DNA of 64,000 bases from Leeuwenhoekiella aestuarii. GTDB lineage: Bacteria > Bacteroidota > Bacteroidia > Flavobacteriales > Flavobacteriaceae. Position numbers and translations under genes: made by a program. Shown piece after piece: positions 38,695 through 48,296 of this stretch. Every line of letters starts with the position of its first letter. Position 1 is the stretch's first letter. The notes under the pieces are model-generated. The model was not told the origin of the DNA. It made no database searches and saw nothing but the letters and a program-made list of their open reading frames with translations. Location: contig NZ_QOVJ01000006.1 of the NCBI RefSeq assembly GCF_004104055.1, positions 62,001 to 126,000 on the forward strand. The letters run 5' to 3'.

Positions 38695-40097
38695 AGAATC
38701 GCTTTTAATGCTTCAACACAAGCCCTGGTGGTTTTTTCGAGGGGTTTACCTATTTGCATTGCGATAAGCTTTTTTCGGTTTTCCAGATCAAGTTCAGGAT
38801 TTTCCAGGTAGGTGTTTACCGCGTTAAAAAGTTCATCTTCGTTCTTGGCAATCTTCACCGCCCCACTTTTAACCACGTTACCATAGTGCTCGTAGTGTAA
38901 AAACCGCTGGTCGTTGTAGAGTCCGTTATTCCCATTCCCAAAGGCCGTGTTGACAACCGGCTTCTCAAACAACATAAAATCAAGGCTCATAGTAGATAGC
39001 ATATTGACGTTGAGATCGCAAAATTTAAGTATTGCTTTAAGCATACTCAGATCCTCGAGGGTAGGTACGCGTTGCGACCATGGCTCGGGGTGCCCCTCAC
39101 GGGTAAGTTCCCATTTGGGGTGATTCCATTTGATTTCCGGGTACTTCGCTTTGGTTTCTGCGAATCGGCTCTCGTCTTCCGCTGGCGAAGTACGTACCAG
39201 GAGCTGGCAGGATTCAATCGCTCCGTTGCGAATACCCTCGGCCAGGGTTGCGATCACCAAAGGATCGTTGGGTCCAATGGTTGCGTCGGCACAGCTGTAA
39301 CACAGGATTTTTTCTTCGGAATTTAGGCCGAAAGTTTCATAAAACTCAGCCTTTGAAATATCAAATTGAGGTAACACATAGGGTTCAAATTGCGGCGTAC
39401 CTACTATGGAAACGGCTTCGGGTTTTGTAAAGGAGTAAAACCGAAGCAACTCGTTTTTCATCAATTCACTCCAAACTAAAAAATAGTCAAAGCTTGCCGC
39501 CATCCTGCCTTTTGAAGCCAGATTATCCCACGAAAAAATAAAGGATGCGGTGGGTATTTTTAATTTTTTCGCCCAAAATACCAACGTAGCAATAAATGGG
39601 GGGCGCTGATGAGTGAAAAACAATAAATCGGGTTGGTGTTCCTGCACGAATTGCCCGTATTGTTTTACGACAGCATCAGCAGCAAAGCTTTGTTCCTGAA
39701 ATTGCTCATACTTAAGAATGCTCTTTTCGCTATGAAAAACCGAACTGACCGCATAAACTGCACGAACCAGCAAACCATGCGGACTCCAGCTTTTAGCCTT
39801 ATTCATCTCGTAATTATCTGCGATTCCCGGATTGGTTTTATGCTTTTGAAGGTGCGCGACTTCTTTGAGTTTACGCCAAAACCAGTTCTTCTTAGTCTCG
39901 GTAAATACCGGAAGTTCAACAATCGTAAATTTCGCTGCATCCAGCTCAGGAAAAGCAGAATAAGGAAGCCCGGAAAAGATGATTATTTTATAAAAAGAGC
40001 GTGCCGCCTCGTCAAGAAATGTACTTAAAACGAAGTTGCGAAAACCAACACCATCTGTAATGACAATTCCTAAAGTTTTTGGGGATTCAGAATTCAA
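38691..40097 (-). CDS. Putative GT-B-type glycosyltransferase or surface-polysaccharide protein
   Basis: 468 residues with a TTG start, as no in-frame ATG or GTG lies before the first conserved residues. The family is not recognised with confidence. Visible parts are a Rossmann-like start (LGIVITDGVGFRNFVLS), FTHQRPPFIATLVFWAKKL and SFIFSWDNLASKGRMA in the middle, then YFLVWSELMKNELL. A second Rossmann-like half ends in MSLDFMLFEKPVVNTAFGN. The two-domain order and the Ser-Trp-Asp-Asn stretch resemble CDP-glycerol-transferase-like or DUF354-like GT-B proteins. It is in the densest GC part of the locus. Confidence 0.6.
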   Translation of the reverse strand: MNSESPKTLGIVITDGVGFRNFVLSTFLDEAARSFYKIIIFSGLPYSAFPELDAAKFTIVELPVFTETKKNWFWRKLKEVAHLQKHKTNPGIADNYEMNKAKSWSPHGLLVRAVYAVSSVFHSEKSILKYEQFQEQSFAADAVVKQYGQFVQEHQPDLLFFTHQRPPFIATLVFWAKKLKIPTASFIFSWDNLASKGRMAASFDYFLVWSELMKNELLRFYSFTKPEAVSIVGTPQFEPYVLPQFDISKAEFYETFGLNSEEKILCYSCADATIGPNDPLVIATLAEGIRNGAIESCQLLVRTSPAEDESRFAETKAKYPEIKWNHPKWELTREGHPEPWSQRVPTLEDLSMLKAILKFCDLNVNMLSTMSLDFMLFEKPVVNTAFGNGNNGLYNDQRFLHYEHYGNVVKSGAVKIAKNEDELFNAVNTYLENPELDLENRKKLIAMQIGKPLEKTTRACVEALKAIL

Positions 40098-40162
40098 AAT
40101 TGAAGATTTGAAGATTAGGGTTATTGAAAAGTAGTTCTGCTTTTGTATTTCTATTTTTCAGG

Positions 40163-41284
40163 CTAAAGATCCCGGAATTGCTTCTGATGATCAATTTGCC
40201 AAAATGTTTCGGTTCTTAATGCTTCCAGAAATCCGCAGGCGGCTGTTTTAGCCGATTTTTTGCCTTTTGGTTTTACGCTTACTGCTTTCGCGGAAGCAAT
40301 ACCAGCGGAAATAGCTGCTTTTGTATTATCTACGTGAATAATACTATCAGTCTTTAAATCCCGGTTTTCCTGGCGTCTGCCCACATTAACAGTGGGTATC
40401 CCTAAATAGGGTGCCTCGTGAATCCCGGCACTGCTGTTTCCTATCAAAAAATCTGCGTTTTTGAGCAAGGTAATAAAATATTCAAACCGCAAGGACGGAA
40501 AAAGCCTGAATCTGGGGTGGCCTTCAAATTGCTGATAAGTCTCTAAAATAGCCGTGGACCCGAGGTCGTTGTTGGGGTAAATCACAATATAATTCTGATC
40601 ATCATCCAAAAGGGCTTCAACAAAATCAGCTGCATGAGCAGCTGTTTCCTGATGCGCGGTGGTCACCGAATGAAATAAGACTACTGCATAATTCTTAAAA
40701 GGAATGTCGTAGTAGGCTTTTGCAGTTTTTAAAGGCGGTAGGCTATCACTAAATAAAACATCTAAATCAGCTGAACCGATATTGAAAATACTGCTCTCGA
40801 GTTCACCCATTTGCACAAGACGTTTAGCTGCTGTCTCGTGAGAGACAAAATGAATGTGACTCAATTTACTCACTGAATGCCGAATGAGTTCGTCAACGGT
40901 CCCCGAAAGTTCGCCGCCTTCAATATGCCCCACCAAAACATTATTCAACGAACCCACAATCGCTCCTGCCAGAGCTTCAACCCGGTCGCCGTGAACGATA
41001 ATCAAGTCCGGTTGAAAAGTCTTTACATAGGTTGAAAAACCTTCAATAGTTTTAGCCAGGGTCAGGTCCATCGTTGCCTCAGAGGTATGATTGGTAAAGC
41101 GATAGATATTTTGAAAACCGGCCTTTTCGATCTCAATAACGGTAAGACCGTATTGCTCAAGCAAATGCATTCCGGTAGCGAAAATACCATACTCAAAATC
41201 TGAGGCATCGTTTACCGCTTGTATGAGGGATTTCAGTTTCCCAAAATCTGCCCGCGTACCGCTAAGGAAGGCTATTTTTTTCAA
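40163..41284 (-). CDS. neuC: UDP-N-acetylglucosamine 2-epimerase (hydrolysing), NeuC-type
   Basis: 373 residues with a TTG start (in-frame ATG absent). It converts UDP-GlcNAc to ManNAc and UDP, the first step to sialic acid. Marks are KKIAFLSGTRADFGKLKSL at the N-terminus, the catalytic stretch VHGDRVEALAGA, and GHIEGGELSGTVDELIRHSVSK typical of the hydrolysing NeuC branch. GNSSAGIHEAPYLGIPTVNVG binds the uracil/diphosphate. LegG-type enzymes of legionaminic acid synthesis share these motifs, so the exact sugar stays open. It stands downstream of neuA and neuB with one gene between. Confidence 0.88.
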   Translation of the reverse strand: MKKIAFLSGTRADFGKLKSLIQAVNDASDFEYGIFATGMHLLEQYGLTVIEIEKAGFQNIYRFTNHTSEATMDLTLAKTIEGFSTYVKTFQPDLIIVHGDRVEALAGAIVGSLNNVLVGHIEGGELSGTVDELIRHSVSKLSHIHFVSHETAAKRLVQMGELESSIFNIGSADLDVLFSDSLPPLKTAKAYYDIPFKNYAVVLFHSVTTAHQETAAHAADFVEALLDDDQNYIVIYPNNDLGSTAILETYQQFEGHPRFRLFPSLRFEYFITLLKNADFLIGNSSAGIHEAPYLGIPTVNVGRRQENRDLKTDSIIHVDNTKAAISAGIASAKAVSVKPKGKKSAKTAACGFLEALRTETFWQIDHQKQFRDL

Positions 41285-41286
41285 AG

Positions 41287-42207
41287 CTATTTTGATTTTA
41301 AAAAGAACTTTTCCGGAAAAAAACGGTAGTTAGCGTAAGGCTCATTCAGCATTTCGACTTCCAAATTTGGATTAAAAATCACAGAACAACCACTTAAAAT
41401 AGAGGCTGTTTTAATTAGTTTATTACACTCAGAAAGAATTAGACAGTCAATTAAAGCCTCCCGATTGATTTCCCTTAGATTCTTTGAAGTTATATGAATT
41501 GGCTTCCCATTTTTAGACCGGTTAACCGAACGGGTTAGGATATACTCGTTTCCAAAATGAGTGGTCATATAATCGATAAAATTATGATCATCACTAGCCA
41601 AAAAAAATTGAGTGATCTCAGAGTTCTTTGATAATTCGGTATGCATGATTTCTTTTACCAGCTCGTATGATACTGCAGGAGCTTCGCTTACCTTGTCTGT
41701 GCCTCTATAATGCACGCCGATAATACGGTTTGTTTCAAAATGATCTACAATATAGTTTTGCACATATTCAATTACACCCGTATCGATTTCTAAATACTTT
41801 CTGATTAAATAATTAGCTCGATCCAAATTTAGACGTGAATTGTAATTCCAGGCCCTGGACAAGCCTAAATCCTTAAAAGAGCGCATCGCAGCATAGCTTA
41901 GAAAAAAAGATTTTTTACCCCCCTTTTTTAACTGTATTAATTCCGAAAAGCTCTTTGATCCTATTCGCTTAGATGGATTTCTAAAAACCACAAAAGGTTT
42001 TAAACCCTCGGATTCACAATATTCAAGGATTTCAAGCAACCATATAAAATTTGCACCAAATCCCATTATAGAAAAAATCTCAACAGCAAATATCCCTTTA
42101 GATTTATTCTCTAAAATGATTCTTTTATTGCGCTGTAGGCGAAGGTTAAAATAATAATCCATTCCTCGTTGATACGCCGAGCTCAGGAATAATTTTATGG
42201 AACTCAT
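41287..42207 (-). CDS. Fucosyltransferase-like protein (NodZ / O-FucT superfamily)
   Basis: 306 residues, no signal peptide. The key stretch [11 protein letters not shown] is the R-G/R-T-D motif of GDP-fucose-dependent fucosyltransferases (GT23 NodZ/FUT8, GT11, O-FucT). A later region, [20 protein letters not shown], fits the third conserved region of that superfamily, where a Ser/Thr-rich loop follows a short helix. No GDP-fucose synthesis genes are in the window. It overlaps neuB by the ATGA of its start, so it is translated with the nonulosonic acid genes. The superfamily call is fair; the donor is inference. Confidence 0.65.
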   Translation of the reverse strand: MSSIKLFLSSAYQRGMDYYFNLRLQRNKRIILENKSKGIFAVEIFSIMGFGANFIWLLEILEYCESEGLKPFVVFRNPSKRIGSKSFSELIQLKKGGKKSFFLSYAAMRSFKDLGLSRAWNYNSRLNLDRANYLIRKYLEIDTGVIEYVQNYIVDHFETNRIIGVHYRGTDKVSEAPAVSYELVKEIMHTELSKNSEITQFFLASDDHNFIDYMTTHFGNEYILTRSVNRSKNGKPIHITSKNLREINREALIDCLILSECNKLIKTASILSGCSVIFNPNLEVEMLNEPYANYRFFPEKFFLKSK

Positions 42208-43244
42208 TGAATATCGCTGGCTTTCAATTGTTCATCTTCAGCAATTGCGCGTGTTGCTATTTTTCCAAGGATATCTTCAAAATGTTCGGCCAAAATCTCA
42301 CCGGTTCCCGGTCGTTTTACCCATATATTTTCTTCCGTAAAGACTTCTCCCTTTTCGATCGGAGCGATGGTACAAAGGGTTGCGAATGCAAAATCAATAG
42401 TTACCTGTTCTTCCTTTGCCGGAGCTTTTTCGCCCCCGCGCATCTGCCAGATTTCATTACTGGATTTTATGAGTTCACCGCAAGCTTTCTCATCCATACT
42501 ACACACAATATCCGGACCCGTACGCTGCATATGATCTGTAAAATGACGTTCTAAAATGGAGGCGCCTAAAGCAATTGCACCCAGACAAGCATTGTTATTC
42601 AACGTATGATCTGATAACCCAAAAGGTACATCAGGAAATGCCTCGTGCACTTGAGTCATTGCGCCCAGTCTGACTAAATGGGTGGGCGTTGGATATAAAT
42701 TGGTGGTATGCAGCAAAGCGAAAGGGGTACCGGCTTCTTTAAAAATTTGAACTGCCTTAGAAATACTTTCAATAGTATTCATACCTGTACTAAGGATGAC
42801 CGGTTTGCCAAAACCTGCAATGTGTTTTAGCAGGGGATAATTATTGCATTCTCCCGAACCTATTTTATAGGCCGCGACACTCATGGCCTGAAGCCGGTTT
42901 GCTGCAGCACGAGAAAATGGTGTGGAAATGAAAATCATTCCTTTTTCTTCCACATAGTTTTTTAAGGCAATTTCATCGGATTCATCAAGCGCGCAACGCT
43001 TCATAATCTCGTAAATAGAAACAGCTGCATTCCCCGGAATTACCTTTTTGGCAGCACCACTCATTTCATCTTCCACAATGTGTGTCTGGTGTTTGACGAC
43101 CTCAGCTCCGGCCCGGTAAGCTGCATCAACCATCTCCTTAGCCACCTGCAGCGAACCTTCGTGACTGATGCCGATTTCGGCTATGACAAGTGGTGGATAA
43201 TCCCTTCCTATTTTACGATTTTCGATTTGGATGTATGGGTTCAA
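42204..43244 (-). CDS. neuB: N-acetylneuraminate / nonulosonic acid synthase, NeuB-type
   Basis: 346 residues with a TTG start. It condenses ManNAc (or a related 6-carbon amino sugar) with phosphoenolpyruvate to a 9-carbon acid. The TIM barrel carries [56 protein letters not shown] and [20 protein letters not shown], followed by ILERHFT. The C-terminal SAF (antifreeze-like) domain is seen as [18 protein letters not shown]. All family landmarks are intact. The first-step enzyme NeuC and the activating enzyme NeuA are in the same run. Confidence 0.93.
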   Translation of the reverse strand: MNPYIQIENRKIGRDYPPLVIAEIGISHEGSLQVAKEMVDAAYRAGAEVVKHQTHIVEDEMSGAAKKVIPGNAAVSIYEIMKRCALDESDEIALKNYVEEKGMIFISTPFSRAAANRLQAMSVAAYKIGSGECNNYPLLKHIAGFGKPVILSTGMNTIESISKAVQIFKEAGTPFALLHTTNLYPTPTHLVRLGAMTQVHEAFPDVPFGLSDHTLNNNACLGAIALGASILERHFTDHMQRTGPDIVCSMDEKACGELIKSSNEIWQMRGGEKAPAKEEQVTIDFAFATLCTIAPIEKGEVFTEENIWVKRPGTGEILAEHFEDILGKIATRAIAEDEQLKASDIQ

Positions 43245-43261
43245 AAGTTTGGATTTTATTC

Positions 43262-43921
43262 TTAGTTATAAAATTTCAGGTACAACTCCGCTTTCTTAAA
43301 ATCAGCTTCTGTATCAATATCGATATCGGCAAAAGGGTGCTCCACAATTAAGGGATAATTATTTTCCCCGAGAAGTTTCCCCTCTTTTAACAATTCCGTT
43401 TTAAAAATATAGAGCAGTCCATTTTCATAATACAAAGGCTCAAGATCCTGACTGCGTTGCCCCATTTGATAATTGTAGGGGATAAACCGATTATTTGAAA
43501 TGGTTCCCACTTTATGTTCATTTCGGGAAACCGTCATCAGACTGTCGCAATCCTCTTGCTCAAAAATCGCGATGGCTTCTTTAAGAAGACCTTTCGGCCT
43601 TAATGGGTTTGTAGGTTGTAATAAGATAACAGCATCGTGTTGCTTCTGGAGTTGACTTACTGCGTGTTGCAAGGCGGTAACTACTGGGGCTTCGTCACCG
43701 GCTAAGGCATCGGGCCTTTTAACAACCTCAACACCTACTTTTTTTGCATATTCAAGAACACATTTATCATTCGAGGTAACCACCACATTGCTAAAACCAT
43801 TATCTTGAGCATAGGCTATACTATGGCCCACTAGCGGTTTGCCTCCAAATTGTCGCATATTCTTTCCGTGAAGGCGCTGTGAACCGGCACGAGCGGGGAT
43901 TAAGACAAGGTAATTGTTCAT
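43262..43921 (-). CDS. neuA: CMP-N-acetylneuraminate cytidylyltransferase, NeuA-type
   Basis: 219 residues, normal for a single-domain acylneuraminate cytidylyltransferase. It activates the nonulosonic acid as a CMP-sugar in the cytosol. The CTP-binding start [23 protein letters not shown] has the Arg and Lys of the family. [18 protein letters not shown] and [12 protein letters not shown] follow, and the metal-binding [11 protein letters not shown] near the C-terminus completes the set. It is the first of the four-gene neuA-neuB-fucosyltransferase-like-neuC run. Confidence 0.93.
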   Translation of the reverse strand: MNNYLVLIPARAGSQRLHGKNMRQFGGKPLVGHSIAYAQDNGFSNVVVTSNDKCVLEYAKKVGVEVVKRPDALAGDEAPVVTALQHAVSQLQKQHDAVILLQPTNPLRPKGLLKEAIAIFEQEDCDSLMTVSRNEHKVGTISNNRFIPYNYQMGQRSQDLEPLYYENGLLYIFKTELLKEGKLLGENNYPLIVEHPFADIDIDTEADFKKAELYLKFYN

Positions 43922-43928
43922 TTAAAAT

Positions 43929-44903
43929 CTAATAAACATTTAGTTTTTTGAGCAACTTATCCCAAGGAAGGAAATTAATATCGAATAATTTATTACTGTT
44001 TATCATTATGCCTAAAATGTGAGAGGCCATTTTTCCTCTTCGAGTAGCTTTTAAATTATCTTTAAGCCCTCTATAAATAACTTCAACATTGCTACTATGA
44101 TTGTTAGCTATTGCTTTATGTAATAAGTTAATCAACAAACGATAAGCACTATTTGCTACTTTAATATTCGAAATCCTTACTGATCTTTCTAAGTTGACTA
44201 AGATAGCAAATGCTTCAGACTCTTTAAACGCTTGATTATAGCCTTGATTTAAAGATGTCTTAGATGAAGGGTGCGATCTGTATAAAAATAATTCTGTTTC
44301 TATTATGCTATAAGCTTTGGGACTAATGTCAACAAAAAGCCTTGTAAAGAATTCAAACTCCTGACTTTTTTTTAAGGTATTATCAAAAAGCGATCTACCA
44401 TTTAAAAAGTCTCTTTTAAAAGCTACGGAACCTGTGATTAATTTTAAGTTCCATAAAAAATAATCTGTATATAATTCTTGGGTTTTGAATACCTGCATCG
44501 GCTTTTTATTTTCTAATAGTTCATTAGTAAAAAAGCCAGAACTTATTACAAGTTGTACATCATTTTTAAAAGCATGTATTTTAGTTTCGATAAATTGAGG
44601 TAGCATATAATCATCAGCATCAAACCAGTTAACAATAGCTCCGGAAATTTGATCAAAACCAAAATTTCGGCAACTATTCGCTCCTTTAGGCAAGCTATTT
44701 GGCCGTTGAAAAATTTTAAATCGGCCATCGTAAAAAGCAATATGCTCCGCAATAGTTACACTTGAATCCGTAGAGCCATCATCAACAACGATACACTCCC
44801 AGTTTGAATAACTTTGCCTTTGTATACTGAGTAATGTTTCTTTCAAATACTTTTCACCATTGTATACAGGAATAATTATAGAGAACTTTGCATCTGAAAT
44901 CAT
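43929..44903 (-). CDS. GT2-family glycosyltransferase
   Basis: 324 residues. It opens with KFSIIIPVYNGEKYLKETLL, then WECIVVDDGSTDSSV. The metal site is NWFDADDYMLPQF and the ED-like position is KSQEFEFFTRLF. The first 110 residues resemble the two near-twin GT2 genes at 52-54 kb (same NWFDxDD and PKGANSCRNFGF stretches), so these three share a recent common ancestor. It lies directly before neuA, which makes it a candidate for building the acceptor of the nonulosonic acid. Confidence 0.9.
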   Translation of the reverse strand: MISDAKFSIIIPVYNGEKYLKETLLSIQRQSYSNWECIVVDDGSTDSSVTIAEHIAFYDGRFKIFQRPNSLPKGANSCRNFGFDQISGAIVNWFDADDYMLPQFIETKIHAFKNDVQLVISSGFFTNELLENKKPMQVFKTQELYTDYFLWNLKLITGSVAFKRDFLNGRSLFDNTLKKSQEFEFFTRLFVDISPKAYSIIETELFLYRSHPSSKTSLNQGYNQAFKESEAFAILVNLERSVRISNIKVANSAYRLLINLLHKAIANNHSSNVEVIYRGLKDNLKATRRGKMASHILGIMINSNKLFDINFLPWDKLLKKLNVY

Positions 44904-46141
44904 TTGGATATAAGTTCACTTAAAGTTGCTCTTAAATATGAAGGTGAAAAATAACCTTGAAGTTTTAGTTCATATAAATTAGCAACTGTATTATTTTTCC
45001 ATTGATGATACAACTCTTCAAGTCTAAATGTTATAAGGTTAACGTCATCAGCCTCAGCAACAAATGAATAATTTTCACCTAAAAGTCTACGCACTTCACT
45101 ATGTTTTGGCCCCAAATGTAATATAGGATTGTTGGCTTGTACGAGATTAGGAAATTTTGCCGGTAAAAACGGACTCACCTCAGCTGCTGCTTCTAATACA
45201 ATAGTTACCGCACTATGCTGCTCCAACCAACGCACCTGTTCATAAACCATAGATCCGGTATACCGATAAATAGCTTCTACTTCATTACAAACTTTAGAGA
45301 GTTTAGGTTCATGATAAGCTCCCGGACCTATCAATAAGAGTTTGGCATGCGTTTGAGCTTCAGAATACTGTGCTAAAAACAAATTCCAGGCTTGTATTAA
45401 TGGATAGGGATCCCGTTGCTTTAGTAAATTCCCGGCATGCAAAACATTAAAATGCTCCGGATTAAAAAACTCAGGAAATATTGCATCTACAACTACGACT
45501 TCGCTGGGTTGGTGCGGTAATAGGATCCCTTTGGTTTTAAAATTAACATCAAAAGTTCCCATCCAGTCTTGCAAACCTTTGGAGGGGTAGCTCAACCATT
45601 GCGCCTTATGAGCTACTTTCTTAAAAAAAGCTTCCTTTTGAACGCTCCCGGGTTGCATCCAATCATAGGGTTTGGGATACCAATGGAAGGGATAGGGATC
45701 ATGTATATAGGCCAACCACTTTGCATGCCATTCAGGTAGTTTTAGTAAAGCAGCATGCGTACGATAACTTGCTCCTTTACTCAATGTGAGTACAATATCA
45801 TAGTCAGCTAATCGTAAAGGCTTTAAAGCCGACACCATACTATTGACATCATTAAAGAAGGTAAAAGAAAATCCAAACTGTTGCTCTAAAGACTTAGAAA
45901 AATCTGTTTTGGTAATGCGCTGCAAGACCCGCTGTCCTCTACTCAACCAGTAATTGATATCGGTTTTCTTTTCTTGAATTAAGACGGCTTGAACACCAGG
46001 TAAGTGTATCTCTTTATGGGAATAATGATAGACAGTGATTTCAAACCCGGCTGATAATAATGCACGTATCAAGGCATAATTAGCCTTTCCGGCACTACTT
46101 GCATTAATATCTATCGTTTCGGATAAAATTAGAATATTCAC
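44900..46141 (-). CDS. GT4-like (GT-B) glycosyltransferase
   Basis: 413 residues with a GTG start. NILILSETIDINASSAGKANYAL gives an opening with an Ala/Gly loop. The region YDIVLTLSKGASYRT and LAYIHDPYPFHWYPKPYDW is aromatic-rich. The donor half has FNVLHAGNLLKQRDPYPLIQ, then VTIVLEAAAEVSPFLPAKFPN in the place of E-x7-E, close to GT-B proteins with altered donor sites. It is likely a transferase but more distant than its neighbours. Confidence 0.75.
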   Translation of the reverse strand: MNILILSETIDINASSAGKANYALIRALLSAGFEITVYHYSHKEIHLPGVQAVLIQEKKTDINYWLSRGQRVLQRITKTDFSKSLEQQFGFSFTFFNDVNSMVSALKPLRLADYDIVLTLSKGASYRTHAALLKLPEWHAKWLAYIHDPYPFHWYPKPYDWMQPGSVQKEAFFKKVAHKAQWLSYPSKGLQDWMGTFDVNFKTKGILLPHQPSEVVVVDAIFPEFFNPEHFNVLHAGNLLKQRDPYPLIQAWNLFLAQYSEAQTHAKLLLIGPGAYHEPKLSKVCNEVEAIYRYTGSMVYEQVRWLEQHSAVTIVLEAAAEVSPFLPAKFPNLVQANNPILHLGPKHSEVRRLLGENYSFVAEADDVNLITFRLEELYHQWKNNTVANLYELKLQGYFSPSYLRATLSELISK

Positions 46142-46144
46142 AAA

Positions 46145-47140
46145 TTAGTAATGGTAGGTCTTTGGAATATAAAACTTAAAAATCTTCTTAATGATCTTTT
46201 TCTTAAGCTTAAAAACCCAACTATTTCTCAACTTGGGATATTCCATAGTATCAATCAGGTTCAAAGTTAGGTTTTCAGATTCACCTGATAACGCATCCAA
46301 CATATCGTACATCCATTGTTCTGGAGAATTACCCATATGAAAAGCGCTGTACCTGCTAAGAGACAATCTAAAATATCCTGAAATATCAATTGGAAAATCG
46401 ACATAATTTTCTTCTGAGTGATTTCCAACTTTTATGAAAGAGGGTTCAAACGGAACTGAACTAAACAATATATCCCTACGTAAAGTAAGCACTTGGTGAT
46501 CGCTCCCAACTATGGCTTTTACACTTCCTTTATTTAATATGGGCCAAAGTGCATTTTGATTTATTTCTTTATGCCAATTTATACTCTCTAAAAACTTGTT
46601 ATAATTTTCAAAATTTTCTGGAATTGGCTCAAATTCTAATTTATACTTTCCTTTAAGAATTGCTTTCTGAACAGAAAATGTTGCATAAGTTAATGAGCGA
46701 CGACTTGGGTAAGGCGCGACCGAACCAGTCTCTGGAATTGAATTAAATATCTTGAAAGTATCTTGAACCCAATTTGTACCAAACAATATATCGCAATCAG
46801 TAAGTGTTATTAATGGCTCTCTAGACATTCGGGCTGCACCTATTTGAGCATCAATTTTACCAATATTATCTGCTAATAAAACTAAGCTTTCTATTTTTCC
46901 ATCTTTGTGCAATTCAATCTGATACTCCTGTACTCTTTTACAAGAACTATTATCTACTACTGTAATTGCCGATGTTTTAGGTAGGGTTTTTATAAGAGAT
47001 TTTATTGAAAGTTTGAAAACCTCAAACATTTCTGCATAGTAACCTTCAAGCTGAGGAATGTACACAACTGTGATAACCCTATGATTATAGGTGCTTTTAA
47101 CCCTAGCATTCCTCTTTTGAGGGTTCAACCCATCACGCAT
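46145..47140 (-). CDS. GT-A-type (GT2-like) glycosyltransferase
   Basis: 331 residues. A GT-A fold is suggested by ITVVYIPQLEGYYAEMFEVF and AITVVDNSSC, and the D-x-D is in LITLTDCDILFGTNWV. The C-terminal half is unlike typical GT2 and carries FSRYSAFHMGNSPEQWMY-type aromatic and His residues. A basic tail KKKIIKKIFKFYIPK may rest on the membrane. The start Met is used because it overlaps the previous gene by 8 bp; the conserved domain only begins about 20 residues in. Confidence 0.72.
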   Translation of the reverse strand: MRDGLNPQKRNARVKSTYNHRVITVVYIPQLEGYYAEMFEVFKLSIKSLIKTLPKTSAITVVDNSSCKRVQEYQIELHKDGKIESLVLLADNIGKIDAQIGAARMSREPLITLTDCDILFGTNWVQDTFKIFNSIPETGSVAPYPSRRSLTYATFSVQKAILKGKYKLEFEPIPENFENYNKFLESINWHKEINQNALWPILNKGSVKAIVGSDHQVLTLRRDILFSSVPFEPSFIKVGNHSEENYVDFPIDISGYFRLSLSRYSAFHMGNSPEQWMYDMLDALSGESENLTLNLIDTMEYPKLRNSWVFKLKKKIIKKIFKFYIPKTYHY

Positions 47141-48296
47141 CTTTTTTTATTATATATTCACTCTCTACCAAAGAAACTAATTGGGTTGATATATTTGCAT
47201 ATGAATGATTCTGCATATATAGGTTTCTATAATCATTTGATATCAAATTGACTTCGACATTTGTAAGCTTTTTTATGTAGGCACATATATTTTGAAAGTC
47301 TTCTTCATTTGAAAATTGAAAATCATGTTGAAGACTATTAAGCCTAGAAGTCATAGCTCCTACTCCATTGTGTATAATTATTCTTCCTGCAGCCATAGCC
47401 TCAACCCCGACTAATGGACCTGTCTCCCATTTAGATGCGATAATTACACAATGAATTTTTCTGTAAAATTGAATTAACTCATCATAATTTAAATGTCCTG
47501 TAAAGATAATTTTATTGTAACAAGCATATTGTTTTTTGAGCCTATTCAAATCAGGTCCTCTTCCAATAACATATAATTGATCATTCTTTGTTGATGATTT
47601 TAAAAACATCTTGATAACTAACTCTGTCTGTTTTATATGATAAACAGCTCCTATCACTGCAAATGTTTTTACAGTTGAGTTAAGTATCTCTAGTTTTAAA
47701 AAATCATTTTCTCTTGCTGTTGTCTGATCAAGATATCTTAATCCGACACCCAATTCTTGAACACTTTCCGTACAATTCTCTATAGAATGCAAAACTAATC
47801 CATCTACTTTTTTAAAAACAGGATTTAAAGCTTCTTCATTAATTTTATTAACTATTCTTACTAAACAAATTTTATTATATCGGTCAGTTAATTGTACAAA
47901 AGTCTGTTCATAATTTGAATGAAAGGATCCCATATAGATTAGAATATCACAGGAAACAAGCATCCTTTGTATTAATGCCTCAACTCGCTCACGATACCTA
48001 AAATGCTTTTTAATTACTTTATTTGCGACATAAAAGTAGGGACTTCCTTTAAAACCATTTTTGAGCCAAGCAAATAATGAGAAAAGTCGTATTGCTAAAG
48101 TTTCTTTATAGACCTCCAAATACAAAGACGTTACATTGGTTTTAAAAAAATCAAATACTTGGGATTTATTATCCAAATAAGAAGTAGAAAGTAATTGGAC
48201 TTCATACCCCGCCTCTTCTAGGGCTTTTGCAAAAATACCTGATTCGATTTCTCTTCCTCCAACTTGGCCTATAGGACCAGCAATTAAAATTTTCAT
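47133..48296 (-). CDS. GT4-family glycosyltransferase
   Basis: 387 residues. KILIAGPIGQVGGREIESGIF has the glycine loop of the acceptor domain. The donor half has TFAVIGAVYHIKQTELVIKMF, LYVIGRGPDLNRLKKQY and ASKWETGPLVGVEAMAAGRI with E-x7-E. A His-Ser-Asn stretch follows IYMGSFHSNYEQTF. It overlaps its neighbours by 4 and 8 bp. AT-rich composition sets this and the next genes apart from the 37-41 kb part. Confidence 0.88.
   Translation of the reverse strand: MKILIAGPIGQVGGREIESGIFAKALEEAGYEVQLLSTSYLDNKSQVFDFFKTNVTSLYLEVYKETLAIRLFSLFAWLKNGFKGSPYFYVANKVIKKHFRYRERVEALIQRMLVSCDILIYMGSFHSNYEQTFVQLTDRYNKICLVRIVNKINEEALNPVFKKVDGLVLHSIENCTESVQELGVGLRYLDQTTARENDFLKLEILNSTVKTFAVIGAVYHIKQTELVIKMFLKSSTKNDQLYVIGRGPDLNRLKKQYACYNKIIFTGHLNYDELIQFYRKIHCVIIASKWETGPLVGVEAMAAGRIIIHNGVGAMTSRLNSLQHDFQFSNEEDFQNICAYIKKLTNVEVNLISNDYRNLYMQNHSYANISTQLVSLVESEYIIKKDA

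Noticed and set aside
36490-40028. Plus-strand open frames opposite the glycosyltransferase genes
   Set aside because: They are shadows of the minus-strand genes, without start signals, domains or family similarity.
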